Assembly: GCA_964587555.1 (NCBI GenBank)
Contig: CAZPLR010000011.1
Location: forward strand, 1 to 48,115
Length of the DNA stretch: 48,115 nt
DNA from: JAHHTP01 sp964587555
Lineage (GTDB): Bacteria > Bacillota > Clostridia > Oscillospirales > Ruminococcaceae
Direction: 5' to 3'
Under the pieces are notes generated by a model. The model was not told the origin of the DNA. It worked only from the letters and a program-made list of their open reading frames with translations, and did no database searches. The position numbers and the translations under genes were made by a program. Shown piece by piece: positions 32,744 through 40,543 of the stretch (its first letter is position 1; each line of letters begins with the position of its first letter).

Positions 32744-33772
32744 TCAACGCTTGACAAGACCCACTTTTTTATAAACCTTCTCCAGTGTGCGCGCCGCTAA
32801 GCGCTCCGCCTGCCCGGCTCCCTCCCGAATGCACTGCTCTAAGTACGCTTTATCCTTCGAGAAGCGGTCATAATTTTCGCGGATTGGGCGCAGCATTTCC
32901 GCAACCGCTTCGCCAGCGGCAATCTTAAAGTCGCCATAGCCCTTTCCGGCAAATTCCGCTTCGATCTGCGGATAATCCATCCCCGTTGCCAGCGAATAAA
33001 GAGTCATCAGGTTATTGATGCCGTCCTTGCCCTCACGATAAGCGACCTCCATCTCAGAGTCGGTCACAGCGCGCTTGAACTTTTTAATAATGGTATCCTT
33101 CGAATCCAGAATAAAGATGGTAGCGTTTTTATTCTCGTCGGATTTGCTCATTTTACGGGTTGGCTCGGCAAGCGACATAATCTTCGCTCCGCGCTGTAGG
33201 ATGTACGGCTCCGGCACACGCAGCGTGTTTCCGCCGTAGATGACGTTAAACCGCTCCGCGATATTGCGGGAAAGCTCCAAATGCTGCTTTTGATCGATGC
33301 CGACCGGCACCAAATCGGTCTGATACAGCAGAATATCCGCCGCCATCAGCACCGGATAATCGAATAACCCCGCGTTAACGTTGTCTGCGTGTCTGGCGGA
33401 TTTATCCTTAAATTGGGTCATTCTGGAAAGCTCCCCAAACTGGGTGCTGCAGTTTAAAATCCATGTCAGCTCGGCGTGTTGAGCCACATGACTCTGCAAA
33501 AAGAAAATGCTCTTTTTCGGATCGATGCCGCAGGCAAGCAGCAGCGCATAGGATTCCATGATCTGCGCGCGAAACTTCTGCGGATCCTGCCGGACGGTCA
33601 GCGCATGTAAATCCGCAATCGCAAAAATACAGTCATACTCCTCCTGCATCGGGATCCAGTTTTTGATCGCCCCCATATAGTTGCCCAGCGTGAAAATACC
33701 GGTCGGCTGGATCGCGCTGAATACGATCTTCTTCCTTTCCGGCGCTTTCACCGTTTCATTTATCTCACTCAT
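32744..33772 (-). CDS. trpS: Tryptophanyl-tRNA synthetase
   Basis: A 342-residue class Ic aminoacyl-tRNA synthetase charging tRNA-Trp. The HIGH-like motif appears in SAIQPTGIFTLGNYMGA (residues 19-35), and RKMSKSDENKNAT near residue 200 is the KMSKS loop. Length matches bacterial TrpRS (about 330). The start at 33772 has AAAGG 10 nt upstream; an ATG three codons earlier is only 1 nt from it. No T-box leader is possible, because the yfhO-like gene ends 56 nt upstream, so transcription probably reads through from that gene. Confidence 0.96.
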   Translation of the reverse strand: MSEINETVKAPERKKIVFSAIQPTGIFTLGNYMGAIKNWIPMQEEYDCIFAIADLHALTVRQDPQKFRAQIMESYALLLACGIDPKKSIFFLQSHVAQHAELTWILNCSTQFGELSRMTQFKDKSARHADNVNAGLFDYPVLMAADILLYQTDLVPVGIDQKQHLELSRNIAERFNVIYGGNTLRVPEPYILQRGAKIMSLAEPTRKMSKSDENKNATIFILDSKDTIIKKFKRAVTDSEMEVAYREGKDGINNLMTLYSLATGMDYPQIEAEFAGKGYGDFKIAAGEAVAEMLRPIRENYDRFSKDKAYLEQCIREGAGQAERLAARTLEKVYKKVGLVKR

Positions 33773-33828
33773 CGAAACCATTCCTTTCTATCTCACCCTC
33801 GCTCTCTATCTTATAGAAAATGCCTTTT

Positions 33829-36207
33829 TTAAACCGCCCGTTTTCTTTTTTTCCAAATATAAGGCAGGAAACACCAGCCCGCTAATACGACAGCCGCCGC
33901 AGCCGAAACCACCGCGCCGGTCTTTAATCCCGGCGTATGGTAGCGGAAAGTGATCTCATTCGCTCCTGCGTCCGCTTTAACCGCCATAAATCCGGCGTTG
34001 GCGCAGACGATCTCCGCTTCCTCCCCATTGACAAAGGCGCTCCAGCCCTCGTCATACGGCACGCTGAAGAACACAAGATTATCCTTCTCCAGCGTAATGG
34101 TTGCTTCAAAGCCGCTGGCGTTATAGGAAAAGCTGTCGCAGGCGCTCTCCCGCCGCAGCTCGCAGTCGCCTTTATAAATATCACTGGTCAGATTCGGAAT
34201 ATCTTCTCTGGCGTACGCCTCCAATAAGCCGCCGTATTTTTCGATATCCTCATCCTCTAAATAGATCGCGTGCAGCATCAAACGGTCGCGGTATTTGTCC
34301 GCAGTCCCGTCCATCGTATAACGGTCGACATATCCCTCGTAGGTAAATCCCATCGGGATGTAATAGTCATTCTGGAAAATCCGATATCCGTTCTGCGTGT
34401 CATAATAGGTAAATCCATCCGGAACATTTTCTGCCGCCTCGTCATTATCATTGACAATGAAATACTTTACGCTCAAAAGACCGTTGATGCCAAGATAGCT
34501 GGCGTCCGGACGCGACGCCACATTGCGGTCATATCCAATTTCATTGTAAAAGCTCATAATGCTTCCCGGAACGACTGAATGGAAGGTCTGTACGCTCGGC
34601 ATTCCCCAAAACATCGCCGCATTGTCGCCAAGACCGTCGCTGTTGACGCGGTAAAACGCCTCCTCCTCGTCATCAAGCGAGAAATTTTCCGCGCCATGCA
34701 GCATCTCGTCGTGAACATATTCGTAACCGTTGCCGTTTCCCTCTCCCCATGCCATCAACACCCACGAGTAGGAAACAATACTGGCGCACAGTACCAGCGC
34801 GGTCACTTTAAATCCGCCCTGCTTCCCGACAAAATGCCGCAGCAGCAAATAGGATACCACCAAGAAAATGACCGCAATCGCGACATAAATCCAGAATATC
34901 GCCGGATAGCCCGCCAGAGAAAACCAAACCGTTTCCCCTTCTTCCTGCTTTGGCAGGATACCGATCAGCGTGCAAAACAATGTCACCGCGCCGCACCAGA
35001 CGAATCCGGTCGTAAAGCGTCCGAAATTGCCGTCCTCCGCGTATTCCTCAAAGGTGATCGCGGTCGCAAGCGCCATGAATAATAACGGCATATAATACCA
35101 TCTGGCATAGTAGTTCCAGTTGAGCGCCGAAAACAAGCTGTTGCCAATCGGGATCAGCGCCAGCACAAAGCTAGTCGCCAAAATGCGCTTGATCCAGTGT
35201 TTGTTGTGCGTGCGCAGGAAGGTAATGACGCCTACCATGCCAAACAACGGCAGATACGCCGAAACCGACGCCCATTTGGAATTTGAATTGGTGAAGAAGT
35301 TTGGTCTTGCCGGCATATCCGGCGGAAAGAACATGCTCTGTAAAATCAAGGCGTAGCGCTGCACCTGATTATAAAGCAGGATGTCATAGCCCCAAAGCCG
35401 CTCGCTGATCCGGTCGTTGCCCATGATCGCCAGCACGCTCGGCAGCAGCATCACCGCCGAAAGCAGCACACCTAGGATCGCTTCCAAGAAAAGCCGCAAA
35501 AACTTTTTGACGGTCATCCGCACATCCTTCGACAGGCACCGAATGATAAAGTAGACGATCGCAAAAATCACCTGTCCGAAAAAGAAGTAGTAGTTTACCG
35601 TCGCGCAGAGCGCCACCGCCAAAGCGAAAACGCCTTTCCTTTCGGAAATCAGCTCCTCCTCCAGCGCGATCAGCAGCAATGGAAAGACAAGCACCGCCTC
35701 ATGGAAGTGGTTAAAAAAGATATTGTAGACATTAAAGCCTGAAAACGCATACAGCAGCGCGCCGATCATCGCCATCTGCGGCGTTCTGGTAAAACGCCTG
35801 ATATAAGCGTAGCCGGTCAGCGCGATAAACGCAAACTTTAAAATGAGCAGCGGTGCGATCAGGTACGGCACCGCTCCGCTTGGAAACAGCAGCGTCAGCC
35901 AAAAAAACGGACTGCCGAGTAAATAAAACGAATACGAGCCTAAAAAGTTCGCGCCAAGGTCGGTATACCAGTCCCAGCCAAAGTTCCCTGCCGCAATATA
36001 GTCGTGGCAGTGCTGATAAAACGGGATCTGCTGCACGTTAAAATCACCGTAATAGGTGAACATCCCGCGGTTGAGGATGATAAACGGCAGGAACATCAGC
36101 GTTCCTACCAGCAGCGCAAGGAAAAATACCCGCGTTGCCGGACGCCGCCAAAAGCGGTTGAAGCCGCTTTGACTTTCCGGTTTTGGGCTTATAAATTCAG
36201 TCATCAT
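33829..36207 (-). CDS. YfhO-family membrane protein (putative GT-C glycosyltransferase)
   Basis: A 792-residue integral membrane protein of the YfhO family. About twelve or more membrane helices span residues 20-530. The early loop FTYYGDFNVQQIPFYQHCHDYI has the Asp near the first long loop that is typical of GT-C enzymes. A soluble, extracytoplasmic C-terminal domain covers residues about 540-760, followed by one last membrane helix and a basic end (WKKRKRA). YfhO proteins add sugars from lipid carriers to (lipo)teichoic acids in Bacillus and Listeria; the acceptor here is not known. GAAGGAA lies 9 nt before the chosen ATG; upstream frame extension lacks support. It has its own promoter (36277-36305) and trpS lies downstream. 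Confidence 0.9.
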   Translation of the reverse strand: MMTEFISPKPESQSGFNRFWRRPATRVFFLALLVGTLMFLPFIILNRGMFTYYGDFNVQQIPFYQHCHDYIAAGNFGWDWYTDLGANFLGSYSFYLLGSPFFWLTLLFPSGAVPYLIAPLLILKFAFIALTGYAYIRRFTRTPQMAMIGALLYAFSGFNVYNIFFNHFHEAVLVFPLLLIALEEELISERKGVFALAVALCATVNYYFFFGQVIFAIVYFIIRCLSKDVRMTVKKFLRLFLEAILGVLLSAVMLLPSVLAIMGNDRISERLWGYDILLYNQVQRYALILQSMFFPPDMPARPNFFTNSNSKWASVSAYLPLFGMVGVITFLRTHNKHWIKRILATSFVLALIPIGNSLFSALNWNYYARWYYMPLLFMALATAITFEEYAEDGNFGRFTTGFVWCGAVTLFCTLIGILPKQEEGETVWFSLAGYPAIFWIYVAIAVIFLVVSYLLLRHFVGKQGGFKVTALVLCASIVSYSWVLMAWGEGNGNGYEYVHDEMLHGAENFSLDDEEEAFYRVNSDGLGDNAAMFWGMPSVQTFHSVVPGSIMSFYNEIGYDRNVASRPDASYLGINGLLSVKYFIVNDNDEAAENVPDGFTYYDTQNGYRIFQNDYYIPMGFTYEGYVDRYTMDGTADKYRDRLMLHAIYLEDEDIEKYGGLLEAYAREDIPNLTSDIYKGDCELRRESACDSFSYNASGFEATITLEKDNLVFFSVPYDEGWSAFVNGEEAEIVCANAGFMAVKADAGANEITFRYHTPGLKTGAVVSAAAAVVLAGWCFLPYIWKKRKRAV

Positions 36208-36276
36208 ACCGTCGTTTCCTTCTATCGTTTTGTTTCTTCTTTGCAGCGGCGGCTTTCCCACCGCATGATATCTTAG

Positions 36277-36305
36277 ATTATAACACAAAGCTATGAAAAA
36301 CTCAA
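36277..36305 (-). promoter_or_regulatory. Promoter of yfhO-like gene
   Basis: Minus-strand TTGAGT and TATAAT with a 17-nt spacer, about 70 nt before the start codon. Confidence 0.82.
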
Positions 36306-36342
36306 TCTTTTCCCATGCCAAGCGCAATATTTCATAGTTTTT

Positions 36343-36546
36343 TCATCTTTTAAAAAGCGCCTGCTCTCCGGCTTTTCCTGTTTCCTCCGCTTCGATGTCA
36401 CACAGTCTATCATACAAACTGTCAAACTCTTTGCCCGACAGCTTGCCAAAAGCCTGCTTTGTAAGCGCAAATTCGGCGTATAGAAACGCTATCTGCCTTC
36501 GATTGAAATGTGTGAAATATTCAGGCAGCCCGTCCCGAATCCTCAC
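36343..36546 (-). CDS. Small hypothetical protein coupled to pyridoxal kinase gene
   Basis: A 67-residue soluble helical protein, rich in charged and aromatic residues (FNRRQIAFLYAEFALTKQAF, then EFDSLYDRLCDIEAEE). I do not recognise it. It begins at a GTG that overlaps the stop codon of the preceding kinase gene by 4 nt (GTGA), with no strong ribosome site, so translation would depend on termination of the kinase. The clean overlap and the amphipathic helical pattern argue that it is a real gene. No membrane segment is seen. Confidence 0.55.
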   Translation of the reverse strand: MRIRDGLPEYFTHFNRRQIAFLYAEFALTKQAFGKLSGKEFDSLYDRLCDIEAEETGKAGEQALFKR

Positions 36547-37409
36547 AGCAATTCAAATTTATCAAATTGCTTTTGCTCTGAAAGCCAAGAAAGGCTGCTC
36601 TCCAGCATCACGCCAAAGCGGGTATCGGTGTGGTAGCTAAAGGTCTTGCGGATCACAAGCTCCAAAAATCGGGTTGCGCGTTCCATCGCGATCGGCAGGC
36701 TGTCCCCGCGCTGGATTGATCCGACCACCACCGAGGTAAAGATATCGCCGGTGCCCGGATAAGAAACCGGCAAATAGTTGCAGCGCACCCGCCAAAACTG
36801 ACTGTTTTCACAGTCGTATCCGATGTTGTTGACCGTCATATCCGCCATTTCCACGCCGGTGACAATCACCTTAGAAGGCCCCAGCTCCGCCAACCGCAAA
36901 AGCAGGCTTCTCGCCTGTTGGTGGGTAAGCGGCGCTTCTTCATAATCGCGGTTCAAAAGCAGATACATCTCGGTGACGTTTGGGGTGATGAGGTCGGACG
37001 CTGCCGCCAGCGTGCGCATTTCTCTGCACATCCGCTCCGTATAGGTGCGGTAGACCTTGCCATGGTCGCCCATTACCGGATCGACCACCGCAAGCGCGCG
37101 CGGATAGCTTTCGATGAAGTCGATGCAGTATTGTATCTGCTGCTCCGACGCCAAAAAGCCGGTGTAAACACAGTCAAAGTCGATCCCGATCTCTCGATAT
37201 TGCTTTAAGGCTGGCGAAAGATAGCCGCTCAGATCGTGCATCGCGATATTCTGAAAGCCGCCGGTGTGAGTAGACAGTACTGCGGTCGGGATTGAAACGC
37301 ACTGTACCCCCATCACCGAAAGCACCGGTGAGATCACCGCAAGCGAACAGCGTCCAAAGCCCGAAAGATCGTGGATTGCCGCCACCCGCTTAATTGGATT
37401 TTCCGCCAT
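36543..37409 (-). CDS. pdxY: Pyridoxal/pyridoxamine kinase (PdxY-like)
   Basis: A 288-residue ribokinase-fold enzyme that phosphorylates B6 vitamers for PLP salvage. IHDLSGFGRCSLAVISPVLS at residues 12-31 and TAVLSTHTGGF (42-52) form the substrate side. VVDPVMGDHG (108-117) and the anion hole GTGD (219-222, YPGTGDIF) are family signatures. Length matches PdxY. The ThiD-type kinases share the fold, but the N-terminus and VMGDHGK favour pyridoxamine kinase. AGGAAAG precedes the ATG. It lies downstream of tRNA-Val and its terminator, and a 67-residue gene overlaps its end. PLP users in the window include the cysteine desulfurase. Confidence 0.9.
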   Translation of the reverse strand: MAENPIKRVAAIHDLSGFGRCSLAVISPVLSVMGVQCVSIPTAVLSTHTGGFQNIAMHDLSGYLSPALKQYREIGIDFDCVYTGFLASEQQIQYCIDFIESYPRALAVVDPVMGDHGKVYRTYTERMCREMRTLAAASDLITPNVTEMYLLLNRDYEEAPLTHQQARSLLLRLAELGPSKVIVTGVEMADMTVNNIGYDCENSQFWRVRCNYLPVSYPGTGDIFTSVVVGSIQRGDSLPIAMERATRFLELVIRKTFSYHTDTRFGVMLESSLSWLSEQKQFDKFELL

Positions 37410-37445
37410 ATATATCTTCCTTTCCGCCGCAGGCGATAAAAACGC

Positions 37446-37478
37446 AAAACCGGCGATGAGGGGTAACCCCCACCGCCG
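37446..37478 (-). terminator. tRNA-Val terminator
   Basis: A hairpin built from CGGCG(G/A)TG and GGGG/CCCC arms after the tRNA 3' end, followed on the minus strand by GGTTTTGCGTTTTT. Confidence 0.75.
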
Positions 37479-37504
37479 ATTGCTTACGTTACATCAATGC
37501 TATT

Positions 37505-37581
37505 TGGTGGAGACAGGGGGACTTGAACCCTCGACCTCTCGGATGTGAACCGAACGCTCTAACCAGCTGAGCTATGCCTCC
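37505..37581 (-). tRNA. tRNA-Val (anticodon CAC)
   Basis: A 77-nt cloverleaf with encoded CCA. The acceptor arm GGAGGCA pairs with TGTCTCC, the D arm is GCTC/GAGC and the anticodon stem is TTCGG/CCGAG. The 7-nt loop TTCACAT gives anticodon CAC (codon GUG). The T arm carries GGTTCAAGTC. It has its own promoter and terminator. Confidence 0.95.
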
Positions 37582-37593
37582 GTAACTTTCTTT

Positions 37594-37622
37594 ATTATAC
37601 ACGAACTCACACCGTTTGTCAA
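37594..37622 (-). promoter_or_regulatory. tRNA-Val promoter
   Basis: A perfect minus-strand TTGACA and TATAAT with a 17-nt spacer, 13 nt before the mature tRNA 5' end. Confidence 0.92.
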
Positions 37623-37700
37623 CCCTTTTTACAAAAAGAAATCTACGGCTTTTTTCGCACTTTTCTTTATACAAAAGGATAGATTTTTATTCTCAAATTA

Positions 37701-37709
37701 TGCTATAAT
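37701..37709 (+). promoter_or_regulatory. Extended -10 promoter element before beta-mannosidase gene
   Basis: TGCTATAAT lies 58 nt before the GH2 start. No good -35 is seen. A small hairpin (ccaaag/ctttgg) follows in the leader. Confidence 0.55.
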
Positions 37710-37767
37710 AAAAACGAAAAGACCCAAAGCGTAATCTTTGGAGAAAAAGGGAAAATGGTGATTACTG

Positions 37768-40167
37768 ATGAAAAAAATCGCACTGGAAAACTGGACCCTG
37801 CTCGGCACGCTTCCATATCAGGCAGAATTTTCCCCCGCCTTACTACAGGGCGAGGATATGCCGTATATGGTTCCACCGATCAAAGCGAGCGTACCGGGCT
37901 GCGTTTACAAGGATTTATGGGACGCAGGCATCATCGAGAATCCGTACTATGACCTGGGCAGCCTGCACTGCGAGTGGGTAGCAAACCGCTGGTGGATCTA
38001 CCGCGCCGATTTCACGATTGAAAAGGATGATCTGTCAATGCTGCTGCATCTGACGCTGCGCGGCATCGACTATGCGGCAAAAATCTACATCAATGCGGCG
38101 CTTGTCGGCTCACACGAAGGAATGTACATTCCGTTTGACGCGATTATTAACAATTTTGTCACAGCGGGGAAAAATAAGCTCGTCATCGTTCTAGAGAACG
38201 CACCGGATGCAATGGGGCAGGCTGGCTACACCTCCAAAACCCGTCATCTGAAGGCGCGGTTTAATTATAAATGGGACTTTGCCGGAAGACTCGTCAGCTT
38301 GGGTCTTTACGATGATGTCACACTGACTGCGCAGGACGGAGCATATCTGGAAAATCCGTTAATCAGCACAAAATGCCTGGTCGAGCCTGCGAAAGACGGA
38401 TGCAGCTTTGAACTGACCGCTACGGTGCAGCTTTGCTGCCAGCGCGTCGGGAAATATCAGCTTTCTCTCCGGATCGACGGTGAGGAACATCTTACCAAGT
38501 CGCTTTACTGCATCAGGGGGAGCAAAGAAATTACCCTGAAAACAACCATTGAAAACGCAAAGCTCTGGTGGCCAAACGGCAGCGGCGCACAGCCGCTTTA
38601 TCAGGTGACGCTGACCCTGTTCCATAAAAAAGAGGTCTGCGACTACGTCAAAAAGCAGGTGGGTCTGCGTACTCTCGCCCATGTCAAGACCGAGGACATG
38701 CCAGACGCTTTGGAATATCAGATTTTGGTCAACGGAAAGAAGATTTACCGCAAGGGAACCAATATCGTGCCGTTGACGCTGATGACCGGCGCGCTGCCGC
38801 AAAAGCAATTGGAGGATACCCTGCTTGCCGCAAAGAAAGCAAACATCAACTTCCTGCGCATCTGGGGCGGTGGGCACTTTGAAAGCGAAGCGTTTTACGA
38901 CCTCTGCGACAAATACGGTCTTTTGGTTTTACAGGAGTTTCCGTTAAGCAGCTCCGGCTGCGATGACCTGCCGTCCCGCGACGAGCATTTCCTTTCGCTG
39001 CTGCGCAAGGCGCTGCCCGGACAGCTCAAGCGTATCGTTTCCCACCCGTCCTTCTGCGAATTTGACGGCGGAAACGAGATGGAAAATTTCCGCTTTGCAA
39101 GCCAGCCGGATCACGAAACGCACGCGGCAACTTTTGAAGATCCGATCCTAAACCGCTTTTTGGGCTGGGTGAACGAATATGCGCCGGGCGCGTATATGCT
39201 GCCGTCCAGCGGCTCCGGCACCAACACCATCTACAAAAAGGGCGACTCTGCTAACAACCACGACGTACACGGTCCGTGGAATTACTTAGGCGCTGCCGAG
39301 CATTATGATCTTTACAACGGGACAAGCTGCATCATCCACAGCGAATTTGGCTGCGCCGGTATGACCAACTTTGACAGTATGAAGGAATTTTTATCTCCGG
39401 AGCATCTTCGGCTCACCACCGCGCTGAAGGATGGGGTCTGGTATCACCACGGCGGCTCATGGGACGGCTACGAAAAAACAATCCGTCCGCTGTTTGGCGA
39501 TCTTTCCGCGCTGCCGCTTGCGGATTATGCGCTGATTAACCAATATATGCAGTACGAAGGTCTGCGTTATGCGATCGAAGCGCACCGCAGCCGCGCATGG
39601 CATACTGTCGGTACGATGACATGGCAGTTCAACGAGCCGTGGCCGAACGTCGAATGCTCCAATGTCTATGATTTCTATGGCAGAAAAAAGCTCGGTTACT
39701 ATGCGCTACAGGAGGCCTATGCGTCGGTCACGGCGTCGCTGCAGTATGACAAGCTTTTCTGGCGCGAGGGAGACTGCTTTGAGGGGCGCTTGACCGTACA
39801 GAACGACTTTGACGTTGCGGCGGCGGGACTCACCGTTTCCATCTGCTCGCTGGACGGAAATACTGTTTATGTGCAGAAAAAATTTAATGGCATGGTAAAA
39901 GCGAATATGCCAACCGCAATGGGCAACATCGTCTGGACGATTCCGAACATAATGAGCGGATTCCTTGTGCGCATCTCCGGTAAGATCGCGGATACCGCTG
40001 TCGAGCGGGAATATCTGATGTTCATCGCGGAGATTTCCAGAACGGAGCTTTTTTACAACGATCCGGTCATCAAAGAAATCGCTGAAAAATGCTGGAACGG
40101 CGATTTTGCTGACTGGCAGGTGGCTCTCTCCTACGCCAAAAAGCTTAGGGAGCGCTATCCGCAGTAA
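37768..40167 (+). CDS. GH2 beta-mannosidase-like glycoside hydrolase
   Basis: A 799-residue cytoplasmic enzyme (no signal peptide) of glycoside hydrolase family 2, most like beta-mannosidases that release mannose from beta-linked oligosaccharides. The N-terminal beta-sandwich has VPGCVYKDLWDAGIIENPYY and RWWIYRADF, typical of the subgroup. The barrel contains FLRIWGGGHFESEAFYDLCD. The acid/base is E437 in GNEM and the nucleophile E526 in HSEFGCAG. The later WQFNEPWPNVECS is also typical, and a C-terminal beta domain follows from about residue 650. The ribosome site is GGTGAT about 5 nt before the ATG. It stands alone; ManA at 2972 could feed the released mannose, after phosphorylation, into glycolysis. 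Confidence 0.9.
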   Translation: MKKIALENWTLLGTLPYQAEFSPALLQGEDMPYMVPPIKASVPGCVYKDLWDAGIIENPYYDLGSLHCEWVANRWWIYRADFTIEKDDLSMLLHLTLRGIDYAAKIYINAALVGSHEGMYIPFDAIINNFVTAGKNKLVIVLENAPDAMGQAGYTSKTRHLKARFNYKWDFAGRLVSLGLYDDVTLTAQDGAYLENPLISTKCLVEPAKDGCSFELTATVQLCCQRVGKYQLSLRIDGEEHLTKSLYCIRGSKEITLKTTIENAKLWWPNGSGAQPLYQVTLTLFHKKEVCDYVKKQVGLRTLAHVKTEDMPDALEYQILVNGKKIYRKGTNIVPLTLMTGALPQKQLEDTLLAAKKANINFLRIWGGGHFESEAFYDLCDKYGLLVLQEFPLSSSGCDDLPSRDEHFLSLLRKALPGQLKRIVSHPSFCEFDGGNEMENFRFASQPDHETHAATFEDPILNRFLGWVNEYAPGAYMLPSSGSGTNTIYKKGDSANNHDVHGPWNYLGAAEHYDLYNGTSCIIHSEFGCAGMTNFDSMKEFLSPEHLRLTTALKDGVWYHHGGSWDGYEKTIRPLFGDLSALPLADYALINQYMQYEGLRYAIEAHRSRAWHTVGTMTWQFNEPWPNVECSNVYDFYGRKKLGYYALQEAYASVTASLQYDKLFWREGDCFEGRLTVQNDFDVAAAGLTVSICSLDGNTVYVQKKFNGMVKANMPTAMGNIVWTIPNIMSGFLVRISGKIADTAVEREYLMFIAEISRTELFYNDPVIKEIAEKCWNGDFADWQVALSYAKKLRERYPQ

Positions 40168-40198
40168 AAAACCGCCCTTTGCGTAAAGCAAAAGGCGG
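40166..40198 (-). terminator. Terminator of 53-residue protein gene
   Basis: A hairpin ccgccttttgc/gcaaagggcgg (minus strand, one bulge) followed by TTTTTT, 13 nt after the stop codon of the small gene. It overlaps the end of the convergent GH2 gene. Confidence 0.78.
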
Positions 40199-40210
40199 AA
40201 AAGCATTATT

Positions 40211-40372
40211 TTACATCAGACCGTCAATGGCGTGCGCAAGATTTTTCATGGCGTGGTTGACGGTGGTGCGGGCCTTGCGGCTTTTGCCGCAGGTGCCGCA
40301 GAGGAAAGCGGCTGTCGCCGCAGAAGCGATGGTCGCGCCGAGAATGCCGGCAAGCATACTGTTTTTCATCAT
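40211..40372 (-). CDS. 53-residue membrane microprotein
   Basis: A short gene easily missed because of its length. The ATG pair is preceded by AAGGAG at 7 nt, and a clear terminator follows the TAA. The protein has one hydrophobic, Ala-rich helix near the N-terminus (MLAGILGATIASAATAAFLC), then CGTCGKSRKAR and a helical tail (HAMKNLAHAIDGLM). The CxxC at the end of the helix and the basic stretch after it suggest a single-pass membrane protein with the C-terminus in the cytoplasm, reminiscent of YtxH-like small proteins. I do not know its role. A GC-rich hairpin (40409-40429) lies in its leader. Confidence 0.72.
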   Translation of the reverse strand: MMKNSMLAGILGATIASAATAAFLCGTCGKSRKARTTVNHAMKNLAHAIDGLM

Positions 40373-40500
40373 AGCGGTTCTCCTTTTTCATATTTTGATA
40401 CGTTCTGAAAGCGGCGGTTTCCGCCGCTTCGCATTTAGTGTATGTCAAACTGAGATTCATTAAGCATCAGGAAAAACAGGAAAAATTTAGAAATCACATG

Positions 40501-40539
40501 AAAAATTGGGGTATCCGGCTTAGCTGCCGGATACCCCAA
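40501..40539 (-). terminator. Terminator of ABC exporter operon
   Basis: A perfect 14-bp hairpin ttggggtatccggc/gccggataccccaa with a 6-nt loop, 4 nt after the ABC gene stop codon, followed on the minus strand by TTTTT. Confidence 0.92.
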
Positions 40540-40543
40540 AGCC

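Noticed and set aside
32697..32747. TTG start of the CPBP gene overlapping the trpS stop codon
   Set aside because: No ribosome site precedes it. AAAGG further downstream suits ATG codons at 32708 or 32696.
33773..33828. T-box leader before trpS
   Set aside because: Only 56 nt separate trpS from the upstream gene, far too short for a T-box, and no AGGGTGG-like core is present.
36208..36327. 40-codon extension of the yfhO-like gene
   Set aside because: It includes the promoter region (36277-36305) and lacks a ribosome site; GAAGGAA marks the ATG at 36207.
36291..36342. Inverted repeat CTATGAAA/TTTCATAG after the 67-residue gene as a terminator
   Set aside because: The loop is about 35 nt, the stem is AT-rich, and it overlaps the yfhO-like promoter; too weak to call.
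37489..37674. 61-codon open frame on the minus strand containing GGIAQLVRAFGSHPRGRGF
   Set aside because: It reads through the tRNA-Val gene; the familiar AQLVRAFGSHPRG-type peptide is a well-known false translation of a tRNA.
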